Assembly: GCF_000227135.1 (NCBI RefSeq)
Contig: NC_018258.1
Span: forward strand, 446,197-510,196
Direction: 5' to 3'
Source of the DNA: Leishmania donovani
Taxonomy: Eukaryota; Euglenozoa; Kinetoplastea; Trypanosomatida; Trypanosomatidae
DNA: 64,000 nt
Shown: piece after piece, positions 50,515 through 60,463 of the stretch
How the letters are laid out: each line of letters opens with the position of its first letter
Numbering within the stretch: position 1 is the first letter of the stretch
Notes under the pieces: generated by a model
What the model was told of the DNA's origin: nothing
Seen by the model: the letters and a program-made list of their open reading frames with translations, nothing else
Databases searched by the model: none
Made by a program: the position numbers and the translations under genes

Positions 50515-51845
50515 CTCGTAGGGAAACCGAGAAGGTATTGGGGAAGAAGAGCGCGTGAAGTATGACGTTAACGGTCTGAGCCGCTCCTTGTCGGGCCGCG
50601 CATCACCCTGTCGCGCAGCTCAAGTGACCATCAGCATCAGGGCATCTGCTTGGTAGCGGCACTGGTTGCGTCAGTGGTGCGGGTTTTTTGTTTTTTTTTT
50701 TCGTTCGGATCGAGGCAAATGCGTGCAGACAGTCATATGACCCGCCGCAGAAAAAAATCGGGGCAAACGAAATTCGGAAGCACGCGAAAAGGAAAGGGAC
50801 GACGAAGGCGCGCGCAGCGCTGACACTTTTGAAAACAACAACACTGAAGTATGAATGCTTAACGGGGAAAGCGGGGTTACAAAAAAAAAAACGAAAAGCC
50901 AAAAAGGAAAAACAATCAAAAAAAGGCGCTGAGCCTCATGAGGGGGATGCGGATAAAATTTGCCATGGAGCGCAAGCAAGCGCGAGAGATCCATAGTCTG
51001 AAACCCGCAGAAGTAGGGGTAAAGTGCAGAGGAACAATCCCATGTGCGCTACGCGTGGGGCGCACGCAATATGCACCGATTGCGCATATCGGCGACAGCC
51101 CTACCTCACCGGCAAAAAAAGGATATGAGAAATGTAGCGCGTTCAGGCATCTGCGCCATGACTAGGGGCGCCGTATCAGACCCCGCGTCCCGGCTACGAA
51201 ATGGGTGGCGAAGCGGGATAGTGAATGAAAAGTGGGTTACGGATGAAGAGAACCTGCGTTCCACAGCCACTGGCCATTGCATACCAGGGAGGATGATGTG
51301 CAGCCTCAACCCTGCAGTGCACCTCTGCCCGCACCAGGACGGGCGCGGGGTGCCCTCATCCGTGGCCAAACAGGCCGTCTCCAGTAGACCTGTACAGCAC
51401 GATGGCGCTGAGACGAGGGAAATGAAGGCAAGTATGCAAACATGCCATACGATGGGCATGCATACATTCCGCTGCTCTTCGTCTACGCGTGCTTCCCTCG
51501 CGCGAGGTTGCCTCCCTTTCGCACTGCTGCGAGAGCACTGCAGAACCCTGTGAACGGGAGAGACTGGCTGGAGAGCTCGCGTACATTCGGTGAAGTACAA
51601 AAGAGGAGGCGCGAAAAAAGGGATGGCGAAAATGCAATGGAAACGAAAACGCACGAGCGGGGAAAAAACTGTCTTGGAACTGGAATGAGGTGGAGGGGCA
51701 CATGGCAGAGCGAGAGAAATAAATACGCCACGGGCCTCGCGTCTTGCCAACGACGCCGCACGTCATGCATACGCCACAGAAGAAAAACTAATAGAAAACA
51801 AGAACACGCACCAACCCCACTACTGGGGCATGATGTCAGTAGGGG
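50515..51845. other. Gene-free 3' flank with lower GC
   Basis: A plus-strand frame at 51044-51553 and minus-strand frames at 51106-51766 overlap and none shows a family motif, so no gene is called. A T-run lies at about 50690-50702 and A-runs at about 50880-50925. Likely the 3' UTR of the next gene. Confidence 0.5.
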
Positions 51846-54800
51846 CTAGCGTGTCGCGGTGGCGGTGACGCCGCTGACGGATGAGGTGGGTGCTGGACTG
51901 CGACGGACTCCCGCGCCGCCCTTCTCGAGAGCGCACGCCGAGTCCCTGGCGTTTCCCTCGTCTTCGTCTTCGTCCTCCTCACACTCCTCGTCCTCCACCT
52001 CTTCCCAGTACCACTCGTCGCCATTCTCATCCGTGTACACCTCTCCGTAGACGCCGTCCTCACTGTCCACGTCGTCCTCGTCGATGCAGGCAGCCCGTGC
52101 CCACTCCTCCGCGCTCACACCTGCCGCCATCGCGGCTGCGCGGGCACGACGCTGCGCGTTTGTGTACCCAAACGTGTTTGCCAGTGGCCGGTGCATCTTG
52201 CTCTTATCCGGAGCGAAGCGAAGGGTTGTCCCAAGGAAGATGCTAACGGGGGCGGAGGGGGTGGAGGCCTTACTCTGCACCCCGGACGCCGAGTTCCGGC
52301 TCAGCGCCGTTCTTGAGCCTCGCACGTTCGCGTTCAACAGCAGCGAGGAATAACTGGAGTCTATGACAAAGTCGTACTGGTCTAGATTACCGTGCAAGCT
52401 GAGACTCTTATTCACGTGCGAGTCGGGAAGGGTGCTGCTCGGCTCGGACGACGTGAGCTGGGCGGCCGGGTGCGTGTTCTCTGCGATGTAAGGGTCAAAG
52501 GTAATGTGCGGTCGCGCGCCACCGCCGCCGGTCTTCACCGTGGTAGAGAGCTTCAGCATCGAGTACTCGGACTGCGGCTTCTGGTCTAGCGGCAGCAATT
52601 TCGTGTCAGCGAGCGAGAACGGAATCGCCCAGCTGCCGCGCGGGATGCTGGCTGCCCTCACAACAACGTCCGTGCTGCTCACACTGTCTTCCTTGTCGAG
52701 GTAGAACACTATGGAGTTGCTGCTGCGGGCCCCGCGACGGGCGTCGAAGCCGGCGGGGTGGAAGCCCTCTAGCAGGTTGTCGTACTCCTCCTCGTTATCA
52801 TCATCATCACTGTCGTCGTTCCAAGAGAGGTCGAGCTGTGCGCGCAAAGGCGCCGCGACCGCTGCTGGCTTCGCTGCCGCCGGCGTCGGTGGGGTCTCTC
52901 TTAAGGGCTGGGAGGGCTTTGCGGAGCCGGGGATCGCGGCCAAGTAGTGGTGCCCGTTTTCTCTCGGTGACGGGGGCACAAGCGAGGGTCCTCCGTAGGA
53001 TGTGCCCTGCTGCTTCGCAGATGCGCTGGCGGGCTTCAGGATGGTGCGGGACACCTGGTAAAAACCGTCCTCATCCTCGTCCTCGTCGTCATCGACGTAC
53101 GCGCTGACTACGCGCTGGCGGCTTGCCGGCCGCACCGTGCGTACGTGTTTCGCTGACGACTTGCTCTGGTTGGGTGTCTCGGCGGACGTGGCCCCATCGT
53201 CTGTTCTCGTGTCAGTAGCCTTGGCAGCAGTTTTCCCAGACGCTGCGCCGAGCAAATCCGTGACGTTCAGCCTCACACATTCCGATACGCTGATGCTGAC
53301 ATCGTTTTGCCCCTTCGCCTTGACGGCGGCGCTGCCGGCAGTGCCGTTGCGCGACATCTCCGGCTTCTGTGGCTTCTGCTCTTGCTGTGAAGATCGCTGC
53401 TGGCCTTGTACCACCTCGTCGACGGAAGCGGCACTGTCGCTCTCGTCGGCGGGCGTGGGGGTGGCGGTGGTGCGCTGCGGCGGCTTTGTGTTGAACTGCA
53501 GCGTGGACAGCACGCACGACCCGTAAAAGTCGAACTCGGCTGCCTCGTCAAGGAGAAGGGACATGCTGGAGGATGTGTTCTTGTGCAGGTCCTGGCTCAC
53601 TGCGGCGGATGTAGCGACCGGATCCGGAGAGGAGGACAGCGGCGGCGGCGAGACTTCCGCCAGCCCCGGCTCTGAAGTGTGGTGGTGGTGGAGAGGTGGA
53701 GGTGAGGGAATGTGCGGCGCCCGCGGTCGGGGCTTGATCGTCTCGCAACTGGACGGTCTAGGCGCCTCCGACGACGCGCCTGCCTCCGACAGCAACCTCG
53801 CATCGTTGGCCCTCCACTCCGCCGTGCGCCCGCCGTTGCGGAAGCTGCAATGGGAGCCCGAGTCTGAGGGGCCGTTCGGGGACACGGCACCAGAACAGGT
53901 TGCCACTGGGTCCTTCAAAGGCTGCCCACTCGCATCACCCTTCTTGCCATGTCCAAGCAACGGCGAGGCGTGTTCGGTGCTTCTTGCCAAGGAATGAGCA
54001 GTTGACTTTCCATCGTCACTGCCAGACGGAGGCAGTCCACTGAGCATTACCGTGGGGCTGCTGCTCAGCGACTGCTCGCTTGCCGAACGCACCCCGGGCG
54101 CGGCAGAGTGCACGTCCGGCGTATTGCAGCGCACCTGCAGCAGGCGGCGGCCTTTGCGCACCTGCACCAAATCCCTCAAGTTCGACGGCGGCGGCGTGTG
54201 TGCGCGGGTGAGGAAGGACGGCGTGCGGCGCAGCGCTTCCTGCTGCTCCGTCGACAGAGTTGATGCGTGGCGATTCAGCGGACGCGGCACGTCATCTAAG
54301 CTGAGACTGCAGCTACTGACGACCTTGACCATGGTGCGCGGCGTCGACAAGCGGACGTTCGTGCACTGCGATCGACGCACCGAGGTGGGATTCTCGGAGA
54401 CCACCACCTCAATCGAGCTCTGTGTACTGTGATTGCTGTACATACTACTCGTGCGACGCGTGCTCTTCAGCAAGCTGCCGACAGTTCCGCGGAAGGAACC
54501 CAACTTGTCCACGTTCATCGGGGGTGGGATGGGGACAACGTGGGCGATGGCAGGGATGTTGCTCTGTGGGTTCCGCTGGCTGCCGTCGACGCCGTCGGCG
54601 AACCTGGCGACCGGCTCGCGCTCCGTGTCGTGAGCGCTGCTTCCGGTGCATGAGCCGTTCGATTGGCGCTCCTTGCAGAAGGGGGTGAGCGTCACCCCGC
54701 TGGCGCTATTGTTGCTCCTGCCCAGGCCTGCGGCTGCGTTGCCCTCGATGGGGGCTGCCACGGTGCCGTTGCTCAAGTTGCCGTTCGTTCTCGTGTAGAT

Positions 54801-55727
54801 GGGTCCGCCAGGGAGGTTGTTGGCCCCTTCGTATGAATTTTTGTGGCGCTTGAGAGCACGAAAGGAGGAGCCGGGCTGCTTCGGCACTGACTCCATAGCG
54901 GTGAAGACGGGGAGGGAGATAGTTCTCGGCGGCAGAGGCTGCGGAGCGGGCGGAACGACTGCTGGGACGACATGGCGCGACTTCGGCAAAGCAGGCGGCT
55001 GTCCCTTTTGAGCACTGGTGGCGGTCACACTCGGCGGCGAGGGGACTGCCATTCTGTCGGGGAACCCTATTGGTGGTTTCTTGCCACAATCCTCAGGCAG
55101 CGGCGACACGAAGTGGACGGAAGGCTTCCGCACTGTGCAGACTTTGGAGGGCAACAGCCGCGCCACAGGAGGTTGCCGTATCGGGGAGGTAAGATCCTGC
55201 CGTGGAGTAGCTGGTGTGCTGTTTATCGTCGCGGACTTCGATGCCGGTGGATCGGTTGCAGCAGACCTTCGAGCTGGCAATGCAGCGGTTGCGCCATGCA
55301 CCGGAAAGCCGGTGCTGCTACTGGTCCGCGCGTTTGGAGTGCCCGTTAAGGCACCACTGGCGCGTTGAAGTCGTGGCATCGAAACCTCGCTCGCTTTCTC
55401 GCATTCCGAGGCTTGCCGCTGCGCCTGTTGCTGCTGAGAGCTACTGCTGACGCTGTCGACATGCGATCTGCTGTTTGTGGACGGCGACTGAAGACTTGGA
55501 AGCGATAACGGGGACGCACGATCCCCTGTGCTGGTGCGGTTGTTCGCGCAGCCTTGTCGATTTCGCGAGTGGGAACTGGGAGAATGGTGCAGGTTAAGCG
55601 TGTCTGCCGTCTCGTCGTCCTGGAAAAAGGCATTCTTGTGGGAGTTATTTGGGCCCGGGAGCCCCCTCGTCGCCTTCTTGGGTGAGGCAGCATTCTTTTT
55701 CTGTTTGGAAAAAGAGAAGAGTTGCAT
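51846..55727 (-). CDS. Large Ser/Pro-rich, mostly disordered protein with acidic tail
   Basis: The 1293-residue protein starts at the ATG at 55727 (MQLFSFSKQKKNAASPKKATRG). Nearly the whole length is Ser/Pro/Thr-rich and probably disordered. Several short segments look more conserved-like: LDEAAEFDFYGSCVLSTLQF, YDFVIDSSYSSLLLNAN and FLGTTLRFAPDKSKMHRPLANTFGYTNAQRRARAAAMAAG, the last near the C terminus. Two acidic patches occur (YVDDDEDEDEDGFYQ and a Glu/Asp run EVEDEECEEDEDEDEG close to the end). There are no membrane segments. The many Ser-Pro sites suggest kinase regulation. I do not recognise a family; a cytoskeletal or nuclear scaffold is possible but not shown. Confidence 0.8.
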   Translation of the reverse strand: MQLFSFSKQKKNAASPKKATRGLPGPNNSHKNAFFQDDETADTLNLHHSPSSHSRNRQGCANNRTSTGDRASPLSLPSLQSPSTNSRSHVDSVSSSSQQQQAQRQASECEKASEVSMPRLQRASGALTGTPNARTSSSTGFPVHGATAALPARRSAATDPPASKSATINSTPATPRQDLTSPIRQPPVARLLPSKVCTVRKPSVHFVSPLPEDCGKKPPIGFPDRMAVPSPPSVTATSAQKGQPPALPKSRHVVPAVVPPAPQPLPPRTISLPVFTAMESVPKQPGSSFRALKRHKNSYEGANNLPGGPIYTRTNGNLSNGTVAAPIEGNAAAGLGRSNNSASGVTLTPFCKERQSNGSCTGSSAHDTEREPVARFADGVDGSQRNPQSNIPAIAHVVPIPPPMNVDKLGSFRGTVGSLLKSTRRTSSMYSNHSTQSSIEVVVSENPTSVRRSQCTNVRLSTPRTMVKVVSSCSLSLDDVPRPLNRHASTLSTEQQEALRRTPSFLTRAHTPPPSNLRDLVQVRKGRRLLQVRCNTPDVHSAAPGVRSASEQSLSSSPTVMLSGLPPSGSDDGKSTAHSLARSTEHASPLLGHGKKGDASGQPLKDPVATCSGAVSPNGPSDSGSHCSFRNGGRTAEWRANDARLLSEAGASSEAPRPSSCETIKPRPRAPHIPSPPPLHHHHTSEPGLAEVSPPPLSSSPDPVATSAAVSQDLHKNTSSSMSLLLDEAAEFDFYGSCVLSTLQFNTKPPQRTTATPTPADESDSAASVDEVVQGQQRSSQQEQKPQKPEMSRNGTAGSAAVKAKGQNDVSISVSECVRLNVTDLLGAASGKTAAKATDTRTDDGATSAETPNQSKSSAKHVRTVRPASRQRVVSAYVDDDEDEDEDGFYQVSRTILKPASASAKQQGTSYGGPSLVPPSPRENGHHYLAAIPGSAKPSQPLRETPPTPAAAKPAAVAAPLRAQLDLSWNDDSDDDDNEEEYDNLLEGFHPAGFDARRGARSSNSIVFYLDKEDSVSSTDVVVRAASIPRGSWAIPFSLADTKLLPLDQKPQSEYSMLKLSTTVKTGGGGARPHITFDPYIAENTHPAAQLTSSEPSSTLPDSHVNKSLSLHGNLDQYDFVIDSSYSSLLLNANVRGSRTALSRNSASGVQSKASTPSAPVSIFLGTTLRFAPDKSKMHRPLANTFGYTNAQRRARAAAMAAGVSAEEWARAACIDEDDVDSEDGVYGEVYTDENGDEWYWEEVEDEECEEDEDEDEGNARDSACALEKGGAGVRRSPAPTSSVSGVTATATR

Positions 55728-57190
55728 GGCGAAGTGCTGTCAGCGACACGCTTTTTTGGTTCGCGTTTTGGCCCTTGGGCGGTGACCAGAGAAGCCGTAA
55801 GACTCGCCAGGTGTGAGGAAGAGGTGGGGGCTGCGGGGCCCTGTCGCTGTGTGTACGTACCCACGAGGAGGAAAAGGACGGGAAATAATGACGTGGTGTA
55901 TCGGGAACCTGGGCAGAGTTCCAGTCCAGCACTAAGGCAGGCGACGAAGATGGGATATGCAGGGGAGGGGCGGCCCAAGAGAGCAGCATCCGACTCACCC
56001 GTCCGGTGGGCGAGGCCGTGAAGAAAACGATGAGTGAAGAGAGGACGTGCTGGTGCGATCGGTGTGGGTGGGGTGGGTGGCGACAGACAGACGCACGCAA
56101 GACAAGAGAGTGAGGAAAGGGATATAATGTACACTGGCGAGTCAGATGTGAGAGAGTCACCACAACACCAAAGGGGAAAATGCCCCGCACCCACAAGAAA
56201 AGGTGCGTCGGTGAACTTCCCAAAGGGCGGTGATGCACGTCGGGGGGGGGGGGCAACAGAGATTGCGTTGAGTCTCCTCCCTCCCCACCTCTGCCTTTCC
56301 GAGCCTCTCTGTGAGTAGGGAGGAAAGGATGCCTGGCGCTACAGAGAAGGGGTGTGGGCGTGCGCACGAGGGAGGGCGCGAAAGAAGGGGGGAAAGGAGC
56401 AACGAGGAGGGGGAGGAAGAAAGCAATGCAGCACGGAGAGACACCAACGGATGCGCTGGAGTACCGTATGTGACTCAGGTGGTGTATTGTGCGCAGCTAC
56501 ATCATCGGCGGAGAGAGCGGGTGAAGCGAGGAGACGAGAGCGATGGAAAGAGAGTAGAGGGCCATACGCTGCAGTAGTGACGGTGCTTCATCATCTCCGT
56601 CACACAGTGCTAAATACACAAGGATGCGCTAATAACGAAATCTACAAACGGTAGAGTGAGAGCACTTGCGCTCTTGGTGTCTCTGATGTCTGTCTAGGGG
56701 CTGCTACGTTGCATGCTATACCGCGTGCAGAGCGATGGATGAGACTAGCAGGCGCCAAGGAGGAGACAAACGGCTGAGCCTTTTCTTCGTCTTTTCCGAG
56801 TGCATATATATATATATATTTCTTGCAGAGATCATGGCTCATTGCCCGTCTACAAGCGATGGCGGTTCACCATGCACATAGAAGGCAAGTGCTTTCTCTT
56901 CATACGAAGACACAACCGCGCAGAGGATCAAGAGCGTCATCTCGACTGTTTTCACGGAGGAGTGCCTACGTCCAGAAAAAAGAAAAGGGTTAAATGGTGC
57001 ATCAAGTAGCACGGTTGCTTGTGAGTCACAGCAACGCCACCCGTACGCACAGATACGCCAAGGGCTTTGAGATGCGCTATCTCCAGCCAGCATAGGGCAG
57101 CAAGCAATCGTGCCCGTCATTCAAGCGCGCAATGGCGAGACACGTGAGTCAGCACGCTATCGATAAGCAACAACAGAAGCTGTGGCGCCG
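55728..57190. other. Gene-free spacer
   Basis: There is no supported gene. Pyrimidine tracts on the minus strand occur near 55800 and 56240-56440. A (TA)9 run lies at 56802-56819. Confidence 0.5.
56802..56819. repeat. (TA)n microsatellite
   Basis: A pure TA dinucleotide run of about nine units. Confidence 0.9.
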
Positions 57191-60100
57191 CTACCCACCC
57201 AGCCGACGTCTTGCCATGAGGGCCTCTGCTTCCGAACGACTGCGCTCGAGCAGCGCCGGGATCGCCTCCAGCTCCTTCGTGGACTTCTCGATGACATCGG
57301 CTATGTTCCCCTGCATCCGCGCAAGCATTTGAATGCGGGCGGCGCGTGCGTCACGGCGGCGTTTGCGCTCTGCTTTTTGCTTCTCGCGCAGCGTCTGCAG
57401 CTCCATCACCATTCGCAGCTCCCCCGACTGACACCGCTCCACCTCTTCACGGAGCCGGTGTACCTCGTGCCGTAGCTCAATCGTGCTCAGCTGCTCCACC
57501 GGCCGTGATTGGAGAGCCGAAGGAGCGCGGCTGTACTGGCTGACAATGGAGCGTTCCGCCGCATTGGCTGCCGCGGCAGAAGTCGCTACACCGCCGCCAC
57601 CCCCAAAGCTTGGGAAGCCACTGGTCCCCGGGCTGTGCGGGTACACGTCCGCCGACAGTCGAGACGCGCTGCCGTAGGCAGTGTTCGCGTTGGTGGCAAT
57701 CGTCATTGCATCCTCGTTCGTCTGAGACCTCACCTCTGCATCGGCGGCACCTGGCGCTGAGTCGCCGCCAAAGACGTCTTGCACGCTGAGCGTGTGTTGC
57801 GCGTGTTGTAACGGCGCGCCCGTAGATGCTACAGTAGGCTGCAGGGTTTGGGAAAGATTGGAGTTGACTATGGGGGACACGGATGGCAGCGGTGTAGATA
57901 CGTTCAGTTGCGGCAGCTGCGATTGTGAAGGAAAGAGCTGCGTATGAGTGAGGAGGAGACGCTGCTGGGTAAGCAGCTCTTGCTCCTCAGCGCGGGCCTC
58001 CGCTGCCTCAAGCCTCTCCCACACTTCTTCGAGTTCGTGCTTCTGCGCCAGTACCATGTGTTCTGCTTCACTTCGCCGGTGCAGGGCGTCGTTGAGCTGT
58101 TCCTCCAGGTGGCGTGTCCCTTGTCGCTGAGTTTCCAGTTCGTCCGAGACGGCGCACAGGCGGGCTTGGAGGTCATCATACATTTCCTGCGTTATCATTG
58201 GCGACGACGAAGTTCGGCACGGCGACACAGCAGCACCTCTCAGTGATCGCTGCCGCGGCGTGTCGCTGGCGGAGTGTGGTGCGGTGTCCATCTCCTCCGT
58301 TGACGGCGACTGCAGCGCAGACGCGTGCGAGCAGTCGCCATGCGAGATGGCGACGCGGCTACTTTTGGCTGCTCTCGGTGCTATAGAGACGGCTGTTAGT
58401 GATGGCGAGCGGCGGCGCCACTCGCTTGCCTCGATAAGAAGCTCAGAGATGCGCTGGTGTGCTGCCGTCAGCTGATCCTCGAGCTCTTCGACGACGCTGC
58501 GGTCGACAGTGTCGCGCGGGGTCGACGAGCGCCGCGCATACCGGCCAGACGCAGCCTGAGATACTCCGTCGTTTTGTGCGCCGTCGGCCGTAGCACGCCG
58601 CGAGACTGCCGCGTACCGAGAGCTCCGATCGCATCGTTCCTGCAGGAGGCGATCGCGCTCCTCCGTGACGCGACGCAGCTCTGTGCGCTTCGCATCCAGT
58701 TCGTCGCGCAGCAGCTGCACTTCCGCCTCTTTCGGGTTCTGCTGAAGGGCGGCGGAGAGACGGGCTTCGAGGAGTCGCGTTTTTTCTTCCGCATCCTCTG
58801 CGCGCTGCCTTGCGGCTGTGACTTCAGTGACTGGAACAAGGGCCGCGTTGCTCACACCCGTAGAAGCCGCAGCCGCAGCTCGCGGGCTGAGCTGAGGGCT
58901 GTTGGTGGACCGGTGCACACCGGTGCCGTGGTAGCTGCTGCCACTGTTGTTGTCGCTACCAGACAATGCCTTGCGCGGCTCGGCAAGGTCCAGCGCAGAT
59001 ACTGTACGATCCTGCGGCGTAGCGGTGGACACCACCGCCGACGGCACGAGCTCCTTCGCCACTGTTGATAGGATCAGACTTGCGGAGCTGGAAAACTCTA
59101 TTTGTTTGCCACGCGGCTGGTGTGCGTACACTCCTATCCGCGGCGCCTCGTCCTCTGGCAAGGCGCAGGCCACCCACGATGTGGGCACGGCCAGAGCCGG
59201 CACAATAGTCTTTGCTCCCTTTGGCGAGTCCTGCGCACCGTGAGGAGACGAGATGGCCAGTGCCTCAGCCTCGGCTATAAGGGCATCGACAGCGGCCAGC
59301 TCTTCTTCCGCCATCTGCACGTACTCCATTTGATCCTTGCGCTCCTTACGCAGAGCCGCCTCTGCCACGGAGTCGAGCTTCTTTGTTGGCTGCGATGCGG
59401 CCTCAGGGCCCCGCGCCATCTCCTTTGACTGCCACGCAGCATCCGGGCTCTGCGATGGTGTTGCCGCGAGCGCTTGCTGCGTCGCCTTCAGCCGCCGTTG
59501 AGCCTCTGTCGCCTTGGCGAGCGCGTCGACCCACCGGTACAGGGCGGCGGCGGTCTTGTGCTCCTTCGCGACAGCCGCCACGGTCGGCCACGCCTTCAGA
59601 AAACGCAGTGCCCGCTGCGTATCATCGACTGTCACACTCATGGACTTTACGGCAGCCAGACGCTTCGGTAAAGAGACTGCCTGCACTATCGCGTCATCAA
59701 ACGACGCACAGGTGCGGTCGTGCAGCGGGGCCACGGCAGTTTCTATGAGACTCACCAACGGCTGCGAAGACGAGCCGCTGTGGCGCCGCTGTAGATCGGC
59801 CCATGCGAACGGCTTCACTGTTCGCAGACCGGCGCGTGCGAGCAGCAGCTCCTTCTCGGCAGCGTCGGCGGCTTTCGCTGCGTCATCGACGGTCTTTCGA
59901 GCCGCATCGAGATGCTCCTTTAGCGGAGACGGTGCCCGCAGTGGGTTAGGTGTGGTTGCTAATGTGGCACTGCTGTTTTTCTCCTGCGTATGCTGACGAA
60001 TAAGCTCGTCGATTTCTCGTACCCGGTCTCTGCTAGATCCGAGGTCTGCTTTCAGGCTGTCTCGATGCTCTTGCATCTCTCGCAGCTCCTCGGCTGTCAT

Positions 60101-60463
60101 CACTGTGCCTACATCGTCCGCGTTTAGAGGCAGCGTAGCGCTGCCACTGCTGTTTGCCCACTTGGGTGACGAAATAGATGCAGTGAGAAGACCACTAACG
60201 GAGGGGTCAGAAGCGTCGACAAGGTGCCCAGCAACCAGTCCGCCGCTCTTGCTCGCATCCTGCAGTGTCTGGGGAGCGAGCAGGATGAGCGGGCGGGGCT
60301 GTACAAGCACGGCGACGGTGCCGTCACTTTGGGCGACGGTCGGCGTAGAGGCGACCACGCCGACAAGGCAGTGACTTCTGTCCGCCGAGGTGAAGAAGGC
60401 AACAACCCTGTGCGGCTTTATGGGGGCCTTTGCAGGCGCGTCTGTCGCCGACGGCGAAGACAT
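57191..60463 (-). CDS. Long coiled-coil protein
   Basis: The protein has 1090 residues from the ATG at 60463 (MSSPSATDAPAKAPIKPHR); the first Met of the longer frame is 12 codons upstream. An N-terminal globular stretch (RVVAFFTSADRSHCLVGVVAS) is followed by several heptad-rich coiled-coil segments, for example EELREMQEHRDSLKADL, TRLLEARLSAALQQ, VVEELEDQLTAAHQRISELL and LETQRQGTRHLEEQLNDALH, separated by Ser/Pro-rich linkers. A strongly basic coiled coil near the C terminus (EKQKAERKRRRDARAARIQML) precedes the end ARRRLGG. No membrane segment or catalytic motif. It fits a cytoskeletal or flagellar structural protein but I do not recognise the family. Confidence 0.82.
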   Translation of the reverse strand: MSSPSATDAPAKAPIKPHRVVAFFTSADRSHCLVGVVASTPTVAQSDGTVAVLVQPRPLILLAPQTLQDASKSGGLVAGHLVDASDPSVSGLLTASISSPKWANSSGSATLPLNADDVGTVMTAEELREMQEHRDSLKADLGSSRDRVREIDELIRQHTQEKNSSATLATTPNPLRAPSPLKEHLDAARKTVDDAAKAADAAEKELLLARAGLRTVKPFAWADLQRRHSGSSSQPLVSLIETAVAPLHDRTCASFDDAIVQAVSLPKRLAAVKSMSVTVDDTQRALRFLKAWPTVAAVAKEHKTAAALYRWVDALAKATEAQRRLKATQQALAATPSQSPDAAWQSKEMARGPEAASQPTKKLDSVAEAALRKERKDQMEYVQMAEEELAAVDALIAEAEALAISSPHGAQDSPKGAKTIVPALAVPTSWVACALPEDEAPRIGVYAHQPRGKQIEFSSSASLILSTVAKELVPSAVVSTATPQDRTVSALDLAEPRKALSGSDNNSGSSYHGTGVHRSTNSPQLSPRAAAAASTGVSNAALVPVTEVTAARQRAEDAEEKTRLLEARLSAALQQNPKEAEVQLLRDELDAKRTELRRVTEERDRLLQERCDRSSRYAAVSRRATADGAQNDGVSQAASGRYARRSSTPRDTVDRSVVEELEDQLTAAHQRISELLIEASEWRRRSPSLTAVSIAPRAAKSSRVAISHGDCSHASALQSPSTEEMDTAPHSASDTPRQRSLRGAAVSPCRTSSSPMITQEMYDDLQARLCAVSDELETQRQGTRHLEEQLNDALHRRSEAEHMVLAQKHELEEVWERLEAAEARAEEQELLTQQRLLLTHTQLFPSQSQLPQLNVSTPLPSVSPIVNSNLSQTLQPTVASTGAPLQHAQHTLSVQDVFGGDSAPGAADAEVRSQTNEDAMTIATNANTAYGSASRLSADVYPHSPGTSGFPSFGGGGGVATSAAAANAAERSIVSQYSRAPSALQSRPVEQLSTIELRHEVHRLREEVERCQSGELRMVMELQTLREKQKAERKRRRDARAARIQMLARMQGNIADVIEKSTKELEAIPALLERSRSEAEALMARRRLGG

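Noticed and set aside
50104..50558. Protein-like frames in the repeat at 50.2 kb and its copies at 39.3-40.1 kb
   Set aside because: They are translations of the SIDER-like repeat; no reverse transcriptase or other retroposon protein motif is present.
51044..51750. Overlapping plus and minus frames of 169 and 214 aa
   Set aside because: They oppose one another, lack family motifs and lie in a probable 3' UTR.
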